Shown here: piece by piece, positions 49,166-58,004 of the stretch | How positions within the stretch are numbered: position 1 is the stretch's first letter | Layout of the letters: every line of letters begins with the position of its first letter | NCBI RefSeq assembly: GCF_021287135.1 | Contig: NZ_JAJTBB010000003.1 | Span: 1 to 64,000 of the forward strand | Length of the DNA: 64,000 bases | Direction: 5' to 3' | Source of the DNA: Acidovorax sp. | GTDB taxonomy: Bacteria; Pseudomonadota; Gammaproteobacteria; Burkholderiales; Burkholderiaceae_C | Position numbers and translations under genes: made by a program | Notes under the pieces: generated by a model | Databases searched by the model: none | What the model was told of the DNA's origin: nothing | Seen by the model: the letters and a program-made list of their open reading frames with translations, nothing else

Positions 49166-50572
49166 ATGTCCGAATTCTTCTCGCCCTACGATGCCGACCG
49201 CCCGCTGATGCTGAAATGCAGCTGTGGCCGCGACCACACGCTGGCCGACCACCATGCCGAAACCGTGGCCGATGCAGCGGCCGCCACCTTGCGCCAGCGC
49301 AGCATGACCTCTGAGTTCGAGGCCTACAGCAACGAGTTCATCGAAGCCACCCTGGTCAAGGCCCTCTTTCCGCAGGACGCGGTGCGCCGCCGCTTCCTGC
49401 GCGCTGTGGGCAAGGGCACGGCCATGGCCGCCATCGCCAGCGTACTGCCCGTGGCCAGCCTGCAGGCCATGGCGCAGGAGAAGCAGGGCGCGCTGGAGAA
49501 GACCAACCTCAAGATCGGCTTCATCCCCATCACCTGCGCCACGCCACTGATCATGGCCCATCCGCTGGGCTTCTACAGCAAGCAGGGCCTGAACGTGGAG
49601 GTCACCAAGACGGCGGGCTGGGCGCTGATCCGCGACAAGATGATCAACAAGGAGTACGACGCCACGCACTTCCTCTCGCCCATGCCGCTGGCGATCTCCA
49701 TGGGCCTGGGCTCGAACGCCACGCCCATGAACGTGGCCACCATCCAGAACGTGAACGGCCAGGCCATCACGCTGGCCTTGAAGCACAAGGACAACCGCGA
49801 CCCCAAGCACTGGAAGGGCTTCAAGTTCGCGATCCCGTTCGAGTACAGCATGCACAACTTCCTGCTGCGCTACTACCTGGCCGAGGCGGGCCTAAACCCC
49901 GACACCGACGTGCAGCTGCGCGTGGTGCCCCCGGCGGAAATGGTGGCCAACCTGCGCGCGGGCAACATCGACGGCTTCCTGGGCCCCGACCCGTTCAACC
50001 AGCGTGCGGTGTACGAAGAAGTGGGCTTCATCCACCTGCTGACCAAGGACCTGTGGAACGGCCACCCCTGCTGCGCGTTCGGCACCAGCACCGAGTTCAT
50101 CCAGAAGAACCCCAACACCTTTGCCGCGCTGTACCGCGCCGTGCTCACCTCGGCCGCCATGGCGCGCGACCCCAAGAACCGTGAACTGATCGCCAAGGTG
50201 ATCGCGCCGCAGGCCTACCTGAACCAGCCCGAGGCGGTGATCGCCCAGGTGCTGACGGGCAAGTTTGCCGACGGCCTGGGCAAGGTGCAGAACGTGCCTG
50301 ACCGCGCCGACTTCGACCCCATGCCGTGGCAGAGCATGGCCGTGTGGATGCTCACGCAGATGCAGCGCTGGGGCTACATCAAGGGCGACGTGGATTACCA
50401 GCAGATCGCCGAGAAGGTGTTTCTCCTCACCGACGCGAAAAAGCAGATGAAGGCCCTGGACCAGAAGGTGCCCGACGGCGCGTACCCCAAGTTCAAGATC
50501 ATGGGCAAGGAGTTCGATGCCGCCAAGGCGGCCGAGTACGCCAAGAGCTTCCCCATCCGCAAGGCAGCTTGA
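49166..50572 (+). CDS. cynA: ABC transporter binding protein, nitrate/cyanate (NrtA/CynA) family
   Basis: A 468-residue binding protein. Before its Tat-type signal (RRRFLRAVGKGTAMAAIASV) it has a 65-residue N-terminal region with a CSCGRDH motif, as in NrtA/CmpA proteins of beta-proteobacteria. The mature part has IGFIPITCATPLIMAHPLGF, AGWALIRDKMINKEYDATHF and GPDPFNQRAVYEEVGFIHLL, typical of nitrate/bicarbonate/cyanate binding proteins. The permease, ATPase and cyanase genes follow in order, so cyanate is the likely ligand. The symbol is assigned from context. Confidence 0.87.
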   Translation: MSEFFSPYDADRPLMLKCSCGRDHTLADHHAETVADAAAATLRQRSMTSEFEAYSNEFIEATLVKALFPQDAVRRRFLRAVGKGTAMAAIASVLPVASLQAMAQEKQGALEKTNLKIGFIPITCATPLIMAHPLGFYSKQGLNVEVTKTAGWALIRDKMINKEYDATHFLSPMPLAISMGLGSNATPMNVATIQNVNGQAITLALKHKDNRDPKHWKGFKFAIPFEYSMHNFLLRYYLAEAGLNPDTDVQLRVVPPAEMVANLRAGNIDGFLGPDPFNQRAVYEEVGFIHLLTKDLWNGHPCCAFGTSTEFIQKNPNTFAALYRAVLTSAAMARDPKNRELIAKVIAPQAYLNQPEAVIAQVLTGKFADGLGKVQNVPDRADFDPMPWQSMAVWMLTQMQRWGYIKGDVDYQQIAEKVFLLTDAKKQMKALDQKVPDGAYPKFKIMGKEFDAAKAAEYAKSFPIRKAA

Positions 50573-50580
50573 TGGAGCAC

Positions 50581-50621
50581 CCCCTGAGTCGCCTTCGGCG
50601 CCTTCCCCCTGAGGGGGACGC
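50581..50621. repeat. Intergenic hairpin repeat, copy a
   Basis: CCCCTGAGTCGCCTTCGG then CGCCTTCCCCCT-GA-GGGGGACGC. A nearly identical unit sits at 52451-52491. The CCCCCT/AGGGGG hairpin may attenuate transcription between cynA and the permease gene. Confidence 0.6.
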
Positions 50622-50719
50622 ACCCGGTGGCCTGGCAAAGCCAGTTCCACGGATGCACTGGCCTGCGTCGTGCCCGTTTCGACCTTCCTCGCGCTTTGCG
50701 ACGCTACAGGAGAACTAGG

Positions 50720-51589
50720 ATGAATTCTGCCAATAGCCTCAACCTGCGCGCGGGCCTGCTGTCCGTGCTGATCTTCCTCACGTTGCTGGGCATCTGGTAC
50801 GTGGCCACATCGTCTTCCGCCGGCGGTGGCGGCGCGGCGGGCATGACGGCCGAGCAGATCGAGTACGCCAAGATGATGGGCAAGGACCCGGGCGCCAGTG
50901 CCAAGGGCAGCGGCTTCCCCTCGCTGGCAGACATGGGCAGCACGGTGTGGGCCCACCTGTCCAATCCGTTTTATGACAACGGGCCCAACGACAAGGGCAT
51001 TGCCATCCAGCTCGCGCACTCGCTGGGCCGGGTGGCGCTGGGCTTTGGCCTGGCTTGCCTGGTAGCCATCCCGCTGGGTTTCATCATCGGCATGTCGCCG
51101 CTGCTGCGCCGCGCGTTCGACCCGTTCATCCAGGTGCTCAAGCCCATCAGCCCGCTGGCATGGATGCCGCTGGCGCTCTACACCATCAAGGACTCGTCGA
51201 TCTCCGGCATCTTCGTGATCTTCATCTGCTCGGTGTGGCCCATGCTGGTGAACACGGCCTTTGGCGTGGCGTCCGTCAAGCGCGAATGGCTCAACGTGTC
51301 GGCCACGCTGGAGGTGCACCCGCTGCGCAAGGCCTTCCAGGTGATCCTGCCCGCTGCGGCGCCCACCATCCTCACGGGCATGCGCATCAGCATGGGCATT
51401 GCGTGGCTGGTCATCGTGGCGGCCGAGATGCTGGTGGGCGGTACGGGCATCGGCTACTTCGTGTGGAACGAGTGGAACAACCTGTCGCTCACCAACGTGA
51501 TCTTCGCCATCCTGGTGATCGGCGTGGTGGGCATGTTGCTGGACCTGGCCTTCGGCCAGCTGCAAAAGGCGGTGACCTATGTGGAGTGA
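50720..51589 (+). CDS. cynB: ABC transporter permease, nitrate/cyanate type
   Basis: A 289-residue permease of the NrtB/SsuC/TauC class. It has a first membrane helix near the N terminus (LLSVLIFLTLLGIWYVA), an extended periplasmic loop and five further helices. The EAA-loop region is VSATLEVHPLRKAFQVILPA with PTILTGMRISMGIAWLVIVA. The ATG at 50720 follows AGGAG. It partners the binding protein upstream and the ATPase, whose start overlaps its 3' end by 11 bases. Confidence 0.88.
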   Translation: MNSANSLNLRAGLLSVLIFLTLLGIWYVATSSSAGGGGAAGMTAEQIEYAKMMGKDPGASAKGSGFPSLADMGSTVWAHLSNPFYDNGPNDKGIAIQLAHSLGRVALGFGLACLVAIPLGFIIGMSPLLRRAFDPFIQVLKPISPLAWMPLALYTIKDSSISGIFVIFICSVWPMLVNTAFGVASVKREWLNVSATLEVHPLRKAFQVILPAAAPTILTGMRISMGIAWLVIVAAEMLVGGTGIGYFVWNEWNNLSLTNVIFAILVIGVVGMLLDLAFGQLQKAVTYVE

Positions 51590-52448
51590 TGTGACCCACC
51601 GTGCCGCCGCCGCGCCCGAAGCCGACGATTCCCCGCCCAGAAAGGCCGCCCACGTGACCTCCGGATTCCTCCAGATCGACCGCCTCGCCAAGGCCTACGT
51701 ACCGGCCAAGCCCGTGTTTGCCGACGTGTCGTTCACGCTCGACAAGGGCGAGTTCGTCTGCATCATCGGCCACTCGGGCTGCGGCAAGACCACCATCCTC
51801 AACGTGCTGGCGGGGCTGGACACGGCCACGTCCGGCACCGTCATCATGGACGGGCGCGAGGTGGCCGGCCCCAGCCTGGACCGGGGCGTGGTGTTCCAGA
51901 GCCATGCGCTGATGCCCTGGCTCACGGTGCGCCAGAACATCGCGTTTGCCGTGAAGTCGCGCTGGCCCGAGTGGAAGACCGCGCAGGTCGATGCGCATGT
52001 GGAGAAGTTCGTGGCCCTGGTGGGCCTGAGCCCGGCCATCGACAAGAAGCCCTCCCAGCTGTCGGGCGGCATGAAGCAGCGCGTGGGCATTGCGCGCGCC
52101 TTTTCCATACAGCCCAAGATGCTGCTGCTGGACGAGCCCTTCGGTGCGCTGGATGCACTCACCCGCGGCACCATCCAGGACGAGCTGATGGCCATCGTGC
52201 GCCAGACGCAGCAGACGGTGTTCATGATCACCCACGACGTGGACGAAGCCATCTTGCTGGCCGACCGCATCCTGCTGATGAGCAACGGCAACGAGACCCC
52301 CGAGGGCTACCGCCCGGGCGGCGTCGCCGAGGTGGTGGTGAACCCGCTGCCGCGCGAACGCACGCGCACCAGCCTGCACCACCTGGACGGCTACTACGCG
52401 CTGCGCAACCACATCGTGGACTTCTTGGTGACCCGGGCAAAGGCATAA
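51579..52448 (+). CDS. cynD: ABC transporter ATPase, nitrate/cyanate type
   Basis: A 289-residue ATPase with Walker A GHSGCGKTT, Q-loop in VVFQSHALMPWLTV, signature LSGGMKQRVGIARA, Walker B MLLLDEPFGALDALTRGTIQ and H-loop TVFMITHDVDEAILLADRI. The pattern DEPFGALDALTR and the C-terminal extension match NrtD/SsuB/TauB. The start overlaps the permease gene. It powers uptake of cyanate with the two preceding proteins; the substrate is inferred from the cyanase gene that follows. Confidence 0.9.
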   Translation: MWSDVTHRAAAAPEADDSPPRKAAHVTSGFLQIDRLAKAYVPAKPVFADVSFTLDKGEFVCIIGHSGCGKTTILNVLAGLDTATSGTVIMDGREVAGPSLDRGVVFQSHALMPWLTVRQNIAFAVKSRWPEWKTAQVDAHVEKFVALVGLSPAIDKKPSQLSGGMKQRVGIARAFSIQPKMLLLDEPFGALDALTRGTIQDELMAIVRQTQQTVFMITHDVDEAILLADRILLMSNGNETPEGYRPGGVAEVVVNPLPRERTRTSLHHLDGYYALRNHIVDFLVTRAKA

Positions 52449-52450
52449 CA

Positions 52451-52491
52451 CCCCTGAGTCGCTTCGCGCCTTCCCCCTCCAGGGGGACGCC
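52451..52491. repeat. Intergenic hairpin repeat, copy b
   Basis: CCCCTGAGTCGCTTCGCG then CCTTCCCCCT-CC-AGGGGGACGC, nearly identical to 50581-50621, between the ATPase and cyanase genes. Confidence 0.6.
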
Positions 52492-52626
52492 GCCCGTGCG
52501 GCGGGGCGGCCCTTGCACGGCGGCCCTGGCCTGGGCCGCGCCAGTTTCCGCAATTGCTTGCAAAGCACGACCGAAATACGTCTTCCATCTTCCTTTTAAC
52601 CCCGTCTTTTTCAAGGAGCCATCCCC

Positions 52627-53070
52627 ATGAACCGCAACGACGTTACCGAAAAGATCATCAGCACCAAGGTCGCCAAGGGCCTGCAATGGGACGCCATTGC
52701 CAAGAAGGTCGGCCAGTCCAAGGAGTGGACCACGGCCCTGTGCCTGGGCCAGATGACCGCCACACCCGAGCAGGCCAAGATCGTGGGCAAGATTTTTGGC
52801 CTCACGGCGGAGGAGCAGAAGTGGCTGCAAGTGGTGCCCTACAAGGGCTCGCTGCCCACGCCCGTGCCCACCGACCCGCTGATCTACCGCTGGTACGAGG
52901 TGGTGAGCGTGTACGGCACCACCATCAAGGAGCTGATTCACGAAGAGTTTGGCGACGGCATCATGAGCGCCATCGACTTCAGCATGGACATAAAGCGCGA
53001 GGCCAACCCCAACGGCGACCGCGTGAACGTGGTGCTGTCGGGCAAGTTCCTGCCGTACAAGCAGTATTGA
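52627..53070 (+). CDS. cynS: Cyanate hydratase (cyanase)
   Basis: A 147-residue protein. The N-terminal helical domain (KIISTKVAKGLQWDAIAKKV) and the catalytic C-terminal domain LIYRWYEVVSVYGTTIKELI carry the catalytic Arg and Glu, with Ser in GIMSAIDFSMDI. It forms a decamer in E. coli and converts cyanate plus bicarbonate to carbamate and CO2, releasing ammonia. Length matches the family (156 in E. coli). The start at 52627 lies six bases after GGAGCC. It completes the cyanate uptake and degradation operon and is followed by a GC-rich terminator. Confidence 0.95.
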   Translation: MNRNDVTEKIISTKVAKGLQWDAIAKKVGQSKEWTTALCLGQMTATPEQAKIVGKIFGLTAEEQKWLQVVPYKGSLPTPVPTDPLIYRWYEVVSVYGTTIKELIHEEFGDGIMSAIDFSMDIKREANPNGDRVNVVLSGKFLPYKQY

Positions 53071-53073
53071 AAT

Positions 53074-53116
53074 CCCCCCGCGCCGCTGGCGCGGCGTCTC
53101 CCTGCTGCGCGGGGGG
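53074..53116 (+). terminator. GC-rich terminator after cynS
   Basis: CCCCCCGCGC and GCGCGGGGGG form a 10-bp stem enclosing a small second hairpin, three bases after the cynS stop. No T-run. Confidence 0.6.
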
Positions 53117-53558
53117 GCGAACCGGGGGGCCTCCGGAGCGGGACCCCGGTGTGCCTGGACCGAAGGGTCCTGTTGCCATGGCCCGGATGCAGTTCGGCGG
53201 CGTTGGGCAGGCCCTTCCACGGGTTCGCGTCGAAGTTCCCCTGCGCCGCTGCCGCAGCCAGACCATCGCATCGCCGGGCGTGTGTGCGCCGCCGCGGCGC
53301 TTCATTTCAATGGCCCTGCGGCCGAGATGATTGGGTCTTGAGTCGGGACCTTGGTGCTTGAACCCGCCGTTCGGGCGGAGCCTGTTGAAGCCTCGCGCGG
53401 CGCTTCGACCCGCAAGAACGGATTCAAGTGGTGGGATGCCGACTCCATAGCGCTGCGGTGCACGGCGGTGCGGGCCCGGGGATGAGCACGGGGCGTCCCG
53501 AGGTTGGGTCGAGAACACCCCGGTAGATGCGGCTTCCGGCCCGCGCCGGGCGGCGCAA
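53117..53558. other. Intergenic region without a recognised gene
   Basis: About 440 GC-rich bases between the convergent cynS and rubredoxin reductase genes. Short open frames occur on both strands but none has a plausible start or recognisable protein. Possibly decayed sequence; I cannot name it. Confidence 0.45.
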
Positions 53559-54890
53559 TTACCCGGCCAGCGTCATCGGGCAGGACGAGGTCTTCACCCG
53601 CACCGTGGTCGGGCGCACTTGGTAGGGCACGGGGCAGGCATCGAGCGCCGCGCCCTGGCGCCGTGCCACCAGCTTGGCGGCAATGGTGGCGGCCTGGCGG
53701 GCTATGGGTTCGATGTAGCGGCTGGCCTGGCCGGCGATGGTGATGCAGTCGCCCAGCGCGTGGATGCGCGGGTGGCTGGTGGCCAGGGTGGTGCCGTCCA
53801 CCGCGATGCCGTGGGCCCAGGCCAGGCCCGCGCTGGTGGCCAGGCGGTTGGGCGTGACCAGGCCGGTGGCGGCGATCACCTGGTCGGCCAGCAGTGCCTC
53901 ACCGTTGCCCAGCGCCAGGCGCTTGCCGCCGCCCTCGGTGCGCTCCATGGCCTCCACACCCGTGCCGCCGATGAAGCGGATCGGCAGGTCTTTCCACGCG
54001 TCCAGCGCGGTGCGGCCGGCGGCCTGCGCGCTCCAGCGCGCCAGCGGCTCGGGCAGGGGGTCGATCAGCGTGACGCGGCAGCCCGCCAGCGCCAGGTCGT
54101 TGGCCAACTCGCTGCCGATCAGGCCCGCGCCGACGATGGCCACGTGCGGCGCCACGCCACGCGGCTGTAGACCGCCTGACGCATCCGGCAACGCGCCCGT
54201 GTCGGGCAGGCCCAGGCTTTGGCGCAGGCGCAGGTAGGCGTCCAGGTGGTTGATGCGCCAGCACAGCTCGGCCGGCAGCGTGGGCGGCAGCGCCACCTGC
54301 GCGCCGTGCGCCAGCACCAGTTCAGCAAACGGCAGCGTGCCGCGCGTGGTGGTCAGCGTCATCGCGCGCGGGTTCACCAGTGTGGCCTGGGTCTGCGCCA
54401 TCAAGCGCACGCCCAGCCGCGCGGCGGCCTGCGCGCCGGTCTCGCGCACCAGGCTGCTCACGGCCAGGCGCTTGGCCAGCGCCACCGACAGCAGCGGCTT
54501 GTCGTACACGTCGGCCGCGCAGGCGCTCACCAGGGTGATCGGCAGCGCTTCGTCGAGGCCGCGCAGCGCCTCGGCCATGGCCCAGCCGGCGCGGCCGCCA
54601 CCGACGATGACCACGCCGGGCGCCGCCCTGCCGCCCGCGCGGGGCGCTGCCGTGGCCGTGCGCGGGGCACAGCCGCCCGCCGGGCGCGAAGGCGGCGTGT
54701 AGGGCGAGAAATCGGCCTTGGTCACCTGGCACAGCGGGCAGGCCCAGTCGTCCGGGATGTCCGCAAACCGCGTGCCCGGCGCCAGCCCGCTGTCCGGGTC
54801 GCCCTTGGCCTCGTCATAGATCCAGCCGCAGGCGTTGCAGATGTATTGGAGGAACGGGGCCTCGGTGGGCGGGGTGACGGGCAGGCTCAT
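53559..54890 (-). CDS. Rubredoxin-rubredoxin reductase fusion protein
   Basis: A 443-residue protein. Residues 1-65 form a rubredoxin with both C-x2-C iron knuckles ([20 protein letters not shown] and [16 protein letters not shown]). After a Pro/Ala-rich linker comes an FAD-dependent NAD(P)H reductase ([59 protein letters not shown]), as in rubredoxin reductases. Electrons would pass from NAD(P)H through FAD to the fused rubredoxin and then to a partner enzyme. It is the last gene of the sigma-54 operon; a 161-bp inverted-repeat element lies 38 bases before its ATG. Confidence 0.9.
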   Translation of the reverse strand: MSLPVTPPTEAPFLQYICNACGWIYDEAKGDPDSGLAPGTRFADIPDDWACPLCQVTKADFSPYTPPSRPAGGCAPRTATAAPRAGGRAAPGVVIVGGGRAGWAMAEALRGLDEALPITLVSACAADVYDKPLLSVALAKRLAVSSLVRETGAQAAARLGVRLMAQTQATLVNPRAMTLTTTRGTLPFAELVLAHGAQVALPPTLPAELCWRINHLDAYLRLRQSLGLPDTGALPDASGGLQPRGVAPHVAIVGAGLIGSELANDLALAGCRVTLIDPLPEPLARWSAQAAGRTALDAWKDLPIRFIGGTGVEAMERTEGGGKRLALGNGEALLADQVIAATGLVTPNRLATSAGLAWAHGIAVDGTTLATSHPRIHALGDCITIAGQASRYIEPIARQAATIAAKLVARRQGAALDACPVPYQVRPTTVRVKTSSCPMTLAG

Positions 54891-54928
54891 GGGCGACTCA
54901 CAGGCGGGCGGGGGTGGTGAAAAATTTC

Positions 54929-55089
54929 AGAGGCTGAGGGTTCTTCGGGCGTGCCCGAGCAACGCGCCACGGCGTGCCCGATCAAGGCGCAAAGCACAGC
55001 CATAGCCCGTGCTATGGCGCGCATTTGCAACGCTGAGCGGGTGCGTTGTGGGGTGGTGAGCGGGCATGAACGAGGGACCCTCAGCCTCT
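54929..55089. mobile_element. MITE-like inverted-repeat element, second member
   Basis: Ends AGAGGCTGAGGGT and ACCCTCAGCCTCT are exact 13-bp inverted repeats. Inside are TCGGGC-GT-GCCCGA and GCCATAGC-N4-GCTATGGC (54999-55018), in the same layout as the element at 34936-35204. The stretch around the second hairpin resembles that element in the opposite orientation. It ends on the first base of the stop codon of the acyl-CoA dehydrogenase gene, within an operon. Confidence 0.72.
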
Positions 55090-56228
55090 TAGGCCGGCAG
55101 CGTCTCGGCGCACAGGTCGGCCGCCTGCTTGCGCAGGTGCTTGATGGCCGGGGTGACGATGGCGACGAATTGCGCCTCGCGCACGCGGCGCTGCACGTCC
55201 GAGCACATCAGGTAGCCGCGTGCGCCCTGGTGCATGAGGGCCGCGTTGGCCGCGCGCAGGCACAGCTCGCCGCCGGCCAGGCGGGCGTTGACCACGTCCA
55301 GGTAGAACGCGTCCGACGGGTCGTACGGCGTCTCGCACAGCTGGGCCACGGTGCCCACCAGGTCATCCAGCTCGGCCTGCAGCTGGTCGGGCCGGTCGTC
55401 CAGGAACTGGTTCACGTGGCCCAGCTGGTCTTCCACCTTCCACATGCTGTCGATGGCGCCCTGGATGATGCCGGCCGCGATGCCGCACTGCAGCAGCAGG
55501 AAGGCGCCGCGGATGCGCTTGATGTAGGGCAGGCAGGGGTCGGCCAACAGTTCGTTGGGGCCGATGAACACGTCCTTGCATTGCACCGCGAAGGTGGCCG
55601 TGCCTTCCATGCCCGAGAACTTGGGGCAGTGCTTGAGCGTCACGCCCGGCGCGCTGCACGGCAGCATGAACATGATCTCGCTGCCCGGGCCCTTGCCGTT
55701 CACCGTGGCCACCGTGCCCAGGCTGTGATCGGGCGCCAGGTTGCTCACCCAGGGCAGGGTGCCGTTGATGAGGTAGCCGCCCTCCACGGGCGTCGCGTTG
55801 AGCAGGATCTTCTCGATGCCGGCGAAGCCCTTCATGGGGTTGGACATGCCGGTGGCGCCCATGATCTCGCCGGCCAGGTGGCGCTGCAGGCGCTCGCCGT
55901 TCATGGCCGGGTTCTCGGAGCCGTACAGGTACAGCGCCGACACCGCCTGCTGCCACATCAGGAACGACGACGCCCCGCAGACCTTGCCCACCTCGGCCAT
56001 GGCCAGGATGGCCGTGACGTAGTTGCCCGGCCGGCCCGGCTGGTCGATGTGGGCGCTCATCGCTCCCATTTGCGCCAGCTCGCGCATCAGGTCGATGGGG
56101 TAGGCCCCTTCGTCGATGGCCTGGGCGCGCGCGGCCAGCGGCCCCTGCGCAATGGCCCGCACGGCGGCGAGCAGGTCCTCGGTCTGGGCGGCGGCGGAAA
56201 CGTCGGCGGGCATGTCGGCGGGGTTCAT
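55089..56228 (-). CDS. Acyl-CoA dehydrogenase-family flavoprotein
   Basis: A 379-residue protein of the acyl-CoA dehydrogenase fold. It has a helical N-terminal domain (LMRELAQMGAMSAHIDQPGR), the FAD-binding central beta domain (MGATGMSNPMKGFAG, GGYLINGTLPWVSNLAPDHS) and the C-terminal helical bundle (FYLDVVNARLAGGELCLRAA, HQGARGYLMCSDVQRRVREA). It lacks an obvious catalytic Glu at the canonical place, and its closest look is to DszC/SfnB-type or other non-beta-oxidation members; this is inference. CAGGAG precedes the ATG. It belongs to an operon with rhodanese, OsmC-like and rubredoxin genes, so its electron partner may be that rubredoxin. Confidence 0.8.
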   Translation of the reverse strand: MNPADMPADVSAAAQTEDLLAAVRAIAQGPLAARAQAIDEGAYPIDLMRELAQMGAMSAHIDQPGRPGNYVTAILAMAEVGKVCGASSFLMWQQAVSALYLYGSENPAMNGERLQRHLAGEIMGATGMSNPMKGFAGIEKILLNATPVEGGYLINGTLPWVSNLAPDHSLGTVATVNGKGPGSEIMFMLPCSAPGVTLKHCPKFSGMEGTATFAVQCKDVFIGPNELLADPCLPYIKRIRGAFLLLQCGIAAGIIQGAIDSMWKVEDQLGHVNQFLDDRPDQLQAELDDLVGTVAQLCETPYDPSDAFYLDVVNARLAGGELCLRAANAALMHQGARGYLMCSDVQRRVREAQFVAIVTPAIKHLRKQAADLCAETLPA

Positions 56229-56278
56229 GGCAGGGCTCCTGGGGGATGGGGTGAGGTGAGAGGGAAGGCTGAGCCCGT

Positions 56279-56836
56279 TCAGGCCAAGGAAATCTCGAAC
56301 GGGATCGGGTTGCGCATCGTGTTGGCCACCGGCGAGTAGTAGTTCGCCTGCTTCACGATCTCGTCCAGCACGTCGCGCGGCGCGTCGCCTTCCACCAGCA
56401 CCTTCACGCGGATCGCCTGGAAGCCCATGGCCGGCGGCGTCGTGTCCAGCGCGCCGCCGGCGCCCCAGGCGGCGATGTTGCGGATGTCGCCTTCCAGAAA
56501 GACTTCGAGCTTGCTCAGCTTCACGCCCTTCCAGGTGGCCACCGCCGTCACGCCCACGGCGATGCAGCCGCCCAGGCCCGACAGCACGATCTCGCCCGGG
56601 GCGGGCGCCGTGTCCTGGCCGAACAGGTGCAGCGGCTCGTCCACCACCACGCAGTGCTTCTCGCCCACATAGCTCAGCGAGCGGTACTGCCCCTCCATCA
56701 CCGTGTGGACCTTGTTCGTGCCCAGGCGGTTGGGGTTGGCCTTGCCGGCGGCGGCAAATTCAGCCAGGCCCTTGCCGTCGATGGGGCGCAGGTAGGTCTT
56801 GACGGTGGTGACGGGTTCGAGGGTGTCGGTGGTCAT
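56279..56836 (-). CDS. OsmC-family protein lacking the second redox cysteine
   Basis: A 185-residue OsmC-fold protein (VHTVMEGQYRSLSYVGEKHC, EIVLSGLGGCIAVGVTAVAT). The first conserved Cys is in GLGGC. Where OsmC/Ohr proteins have CPV or CPY near the C terminus, this has YYSPVANTMRNPIPFEIS, with Ser for Cys. It may therefore not be a classical hydroperoxide reductase; a role in persulfide or acyl-thiol binding is a guess. The start at 56836 follows TGGAG. It lies between the rhodanese and acyl-CoA dehydrogenase genes in one operon. Confidence 0.82.
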   Translation of the reverse strand: MTTDTLEPVTTVKTYLRPIDGKGLAEFAAAGKANPNRLGTNKVHTVMEGQYRSLSYVGEKHCVVVDEPLHLFGQDTAPAPGEIVLSGLGGCIAVGVTAVATWKGVKLSKLEVFLEGDIRNIAAWGAGGALDTTPPAMGFQAIRVKVLVEGDAPRDVLDEIVKQANYYSPVANTMRNPIPFEISLA

Positions 56837-56893
56837 GGGGACTCCAGGGTTTGAAAAAGAGAGAGAAAGAAAGAGGGATTCAGAAAACGGTGC

Positions 56894-57799
56894 TCAGGCG
56901 GCCAGCGCCAGCTGCGGGGCGTTGGCCACGGTGGGCAGCCCGGTCTCGATCGGCAGGCTCGGGTCGCGCGACCATTCGTTCCACGAGCCGAAGTACATGC
57001 GCACGTCGGTAAAGCCCGCCTGCTTGAGCGCCAGGAAGGTGTTGGACGCGCGCGCGCCCTTGAAGCAGTACAGGTACACCGTGTCGGCCGGGCTGATGCC
57101 TGCGGTGGCGCATTCGGCGCGCACCTCGTCGGGCGACTTGAACACCGGGCCCTGGGCCGACGGCTTCATGAAGCGGTACCACTCCACCCACTTGGCGCCG
57201 GGCAGGCGGCCCTTGCGCGGCGCGAAGTCCCGGCCGTAGGGGCTGGAGCTTTCGCCGATCCACTCGTCCACGTCGCGCACGTCCAGCAGCACGGTGCCGG
57301 TGCCCAGCGCGGCCTTCACGTCGGCCTGGGTCAGCATCACGTCGGCCGGCGCCAGGTCGGTGGGGAAGATGGCGGGGGCGGGCACCACGGCGTCGGTGGA
57401 GACGGGCAGGCCTGCGGCCTTCCAGGCCGAGTAGCCGCCGTTCAAGACCTTGACCTTGGGGTAGCCCAGCCAGGTCAGCAGGTAGTAGCCCCGGCACGAC
57501 TGGCCGTAGCCGCTGTTGAGTGCGTCTTCATAAAACACGGCGGTCTCGGCGCCCGAAAGGCCGATGGCGCCCAGGTGCGCGGCAAAGGTGTCTTTGAGCT
57601 CCTGCAGCCCTTCGGGCGTGGAGGTGGCGAGGTAGGTGAAGGTCTCGCGCAGGTTCACGGCGCCGGGGATGTGGCCCTGCGCATAGGTGTCGGCGTCGCG
57701 GGTGTCGATCAGCACCACGGGCTCTGCGGCTTGCAGGGCCTGCAGCTGGGTGGGCGTGATGAGAACGGTGTCGGTGGCGGAAGCGGTGGGGGTGCTCAT
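56894..57799 (-). CDS. Two-domain rhodanese (thiosulfate/3-mercaptopyruvate sulfurtransferase)
   Basis: A 301-residue protein with two rhodanese domains. The N-terminal one has VVLIDTRDADTYAQGHIPGA, the C-terminal one GTVLLDVRDVDEWIGESSSP. The active Cys, about residue 245, lies in YLYCFKGARASN; the loop CFKGAR differs from both TST (CRKGVT) and MST (CGSGVT) loops, so the sulfur donor is uncertain. It transfers sulfane sulfur to thiols or cyanide. It is the first gene downstream of the sigma-54 promoter at 57854-57869 and leads the operon. Confidence 0.88.
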   Translation of the reverse strand: MSTPTASATDTVLITPTQLQALQAAEPVVLIDTRDADTYAQGHIPGAVNLRETFTYLATSTPEGLQELKDTFAAHLGAIGLSGAETAVFYEDALNSGYGQSCRGYYLLTWLGYPKVKVLNGGYSAWKAAGLPVSTDAVVPAPAIFPTDLAPADVMLTQADVKAALGTGTVLLDVRDVDEWIGESSSPYGRDFAPRKGRLPGAKWVEWYRFMKPSAQGPVFKSPDEVRAECATAGISPADTVYLYCFKGARASNTFLALKQAGFTDVRMYFGSWNEWSRDPSLPIETGLPTVANAPQLALAA

Positions 57800-57853
57800 G
57801 GAAGACCTTTCGCTGCGGTGGAGGGGCCAGGCGGGTGTGCCTGCCTCCCTTAT

Positions 57854-57869
57854 CGCAACAGGTGTGCCA
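57854..57869 (-). promoter_or_regulatory. Sigma-54 promoter of the rhodanese operon
   Basis: On the minus strand TGGCACACCTGTTGCG has the -24 GG and -12 GC spaced by exactly ten bases, matching TGGCAC-N5-TTGC. It ends 54 bases before the rhodanese ATG. The adjacent NifA-type activator gene supports it. Confidence 0.88.
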
Positions 57870-57888
57870 GAGCCTGCTGGGCGTTCAA

Positions 57889-57951
57889 CTTTTGAAGAAA
57901 ATCGGCCTCTGGCGCTTGTCTGCTAAGCGCTGGCAGCTATCAATTTTGATG
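57889..57951. repeat. Comamonadaceae-type hairpin repeat, copy 6
   Basis: ctggcgcttgtctgctaagcgctggcagctatcaatt with usual flanks. It lies between the enhancer palindrome and the sigma-54 promoter. Confidence 0.82.
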
Positions 57952-58004
57952 TTCTGCCGGCCCATCCCGGCCTGCGGGTGGCGTGGCGCTGCGGGGGGGC
58001 TGAA

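Noticed and set aside
53149-53518. Short open frames between cynS and the rubredoxin reductase gene
   Set aside because: Arg/Pro/Gly-rich translations on both strands, no starts with ribosome sites and no recognisable family.
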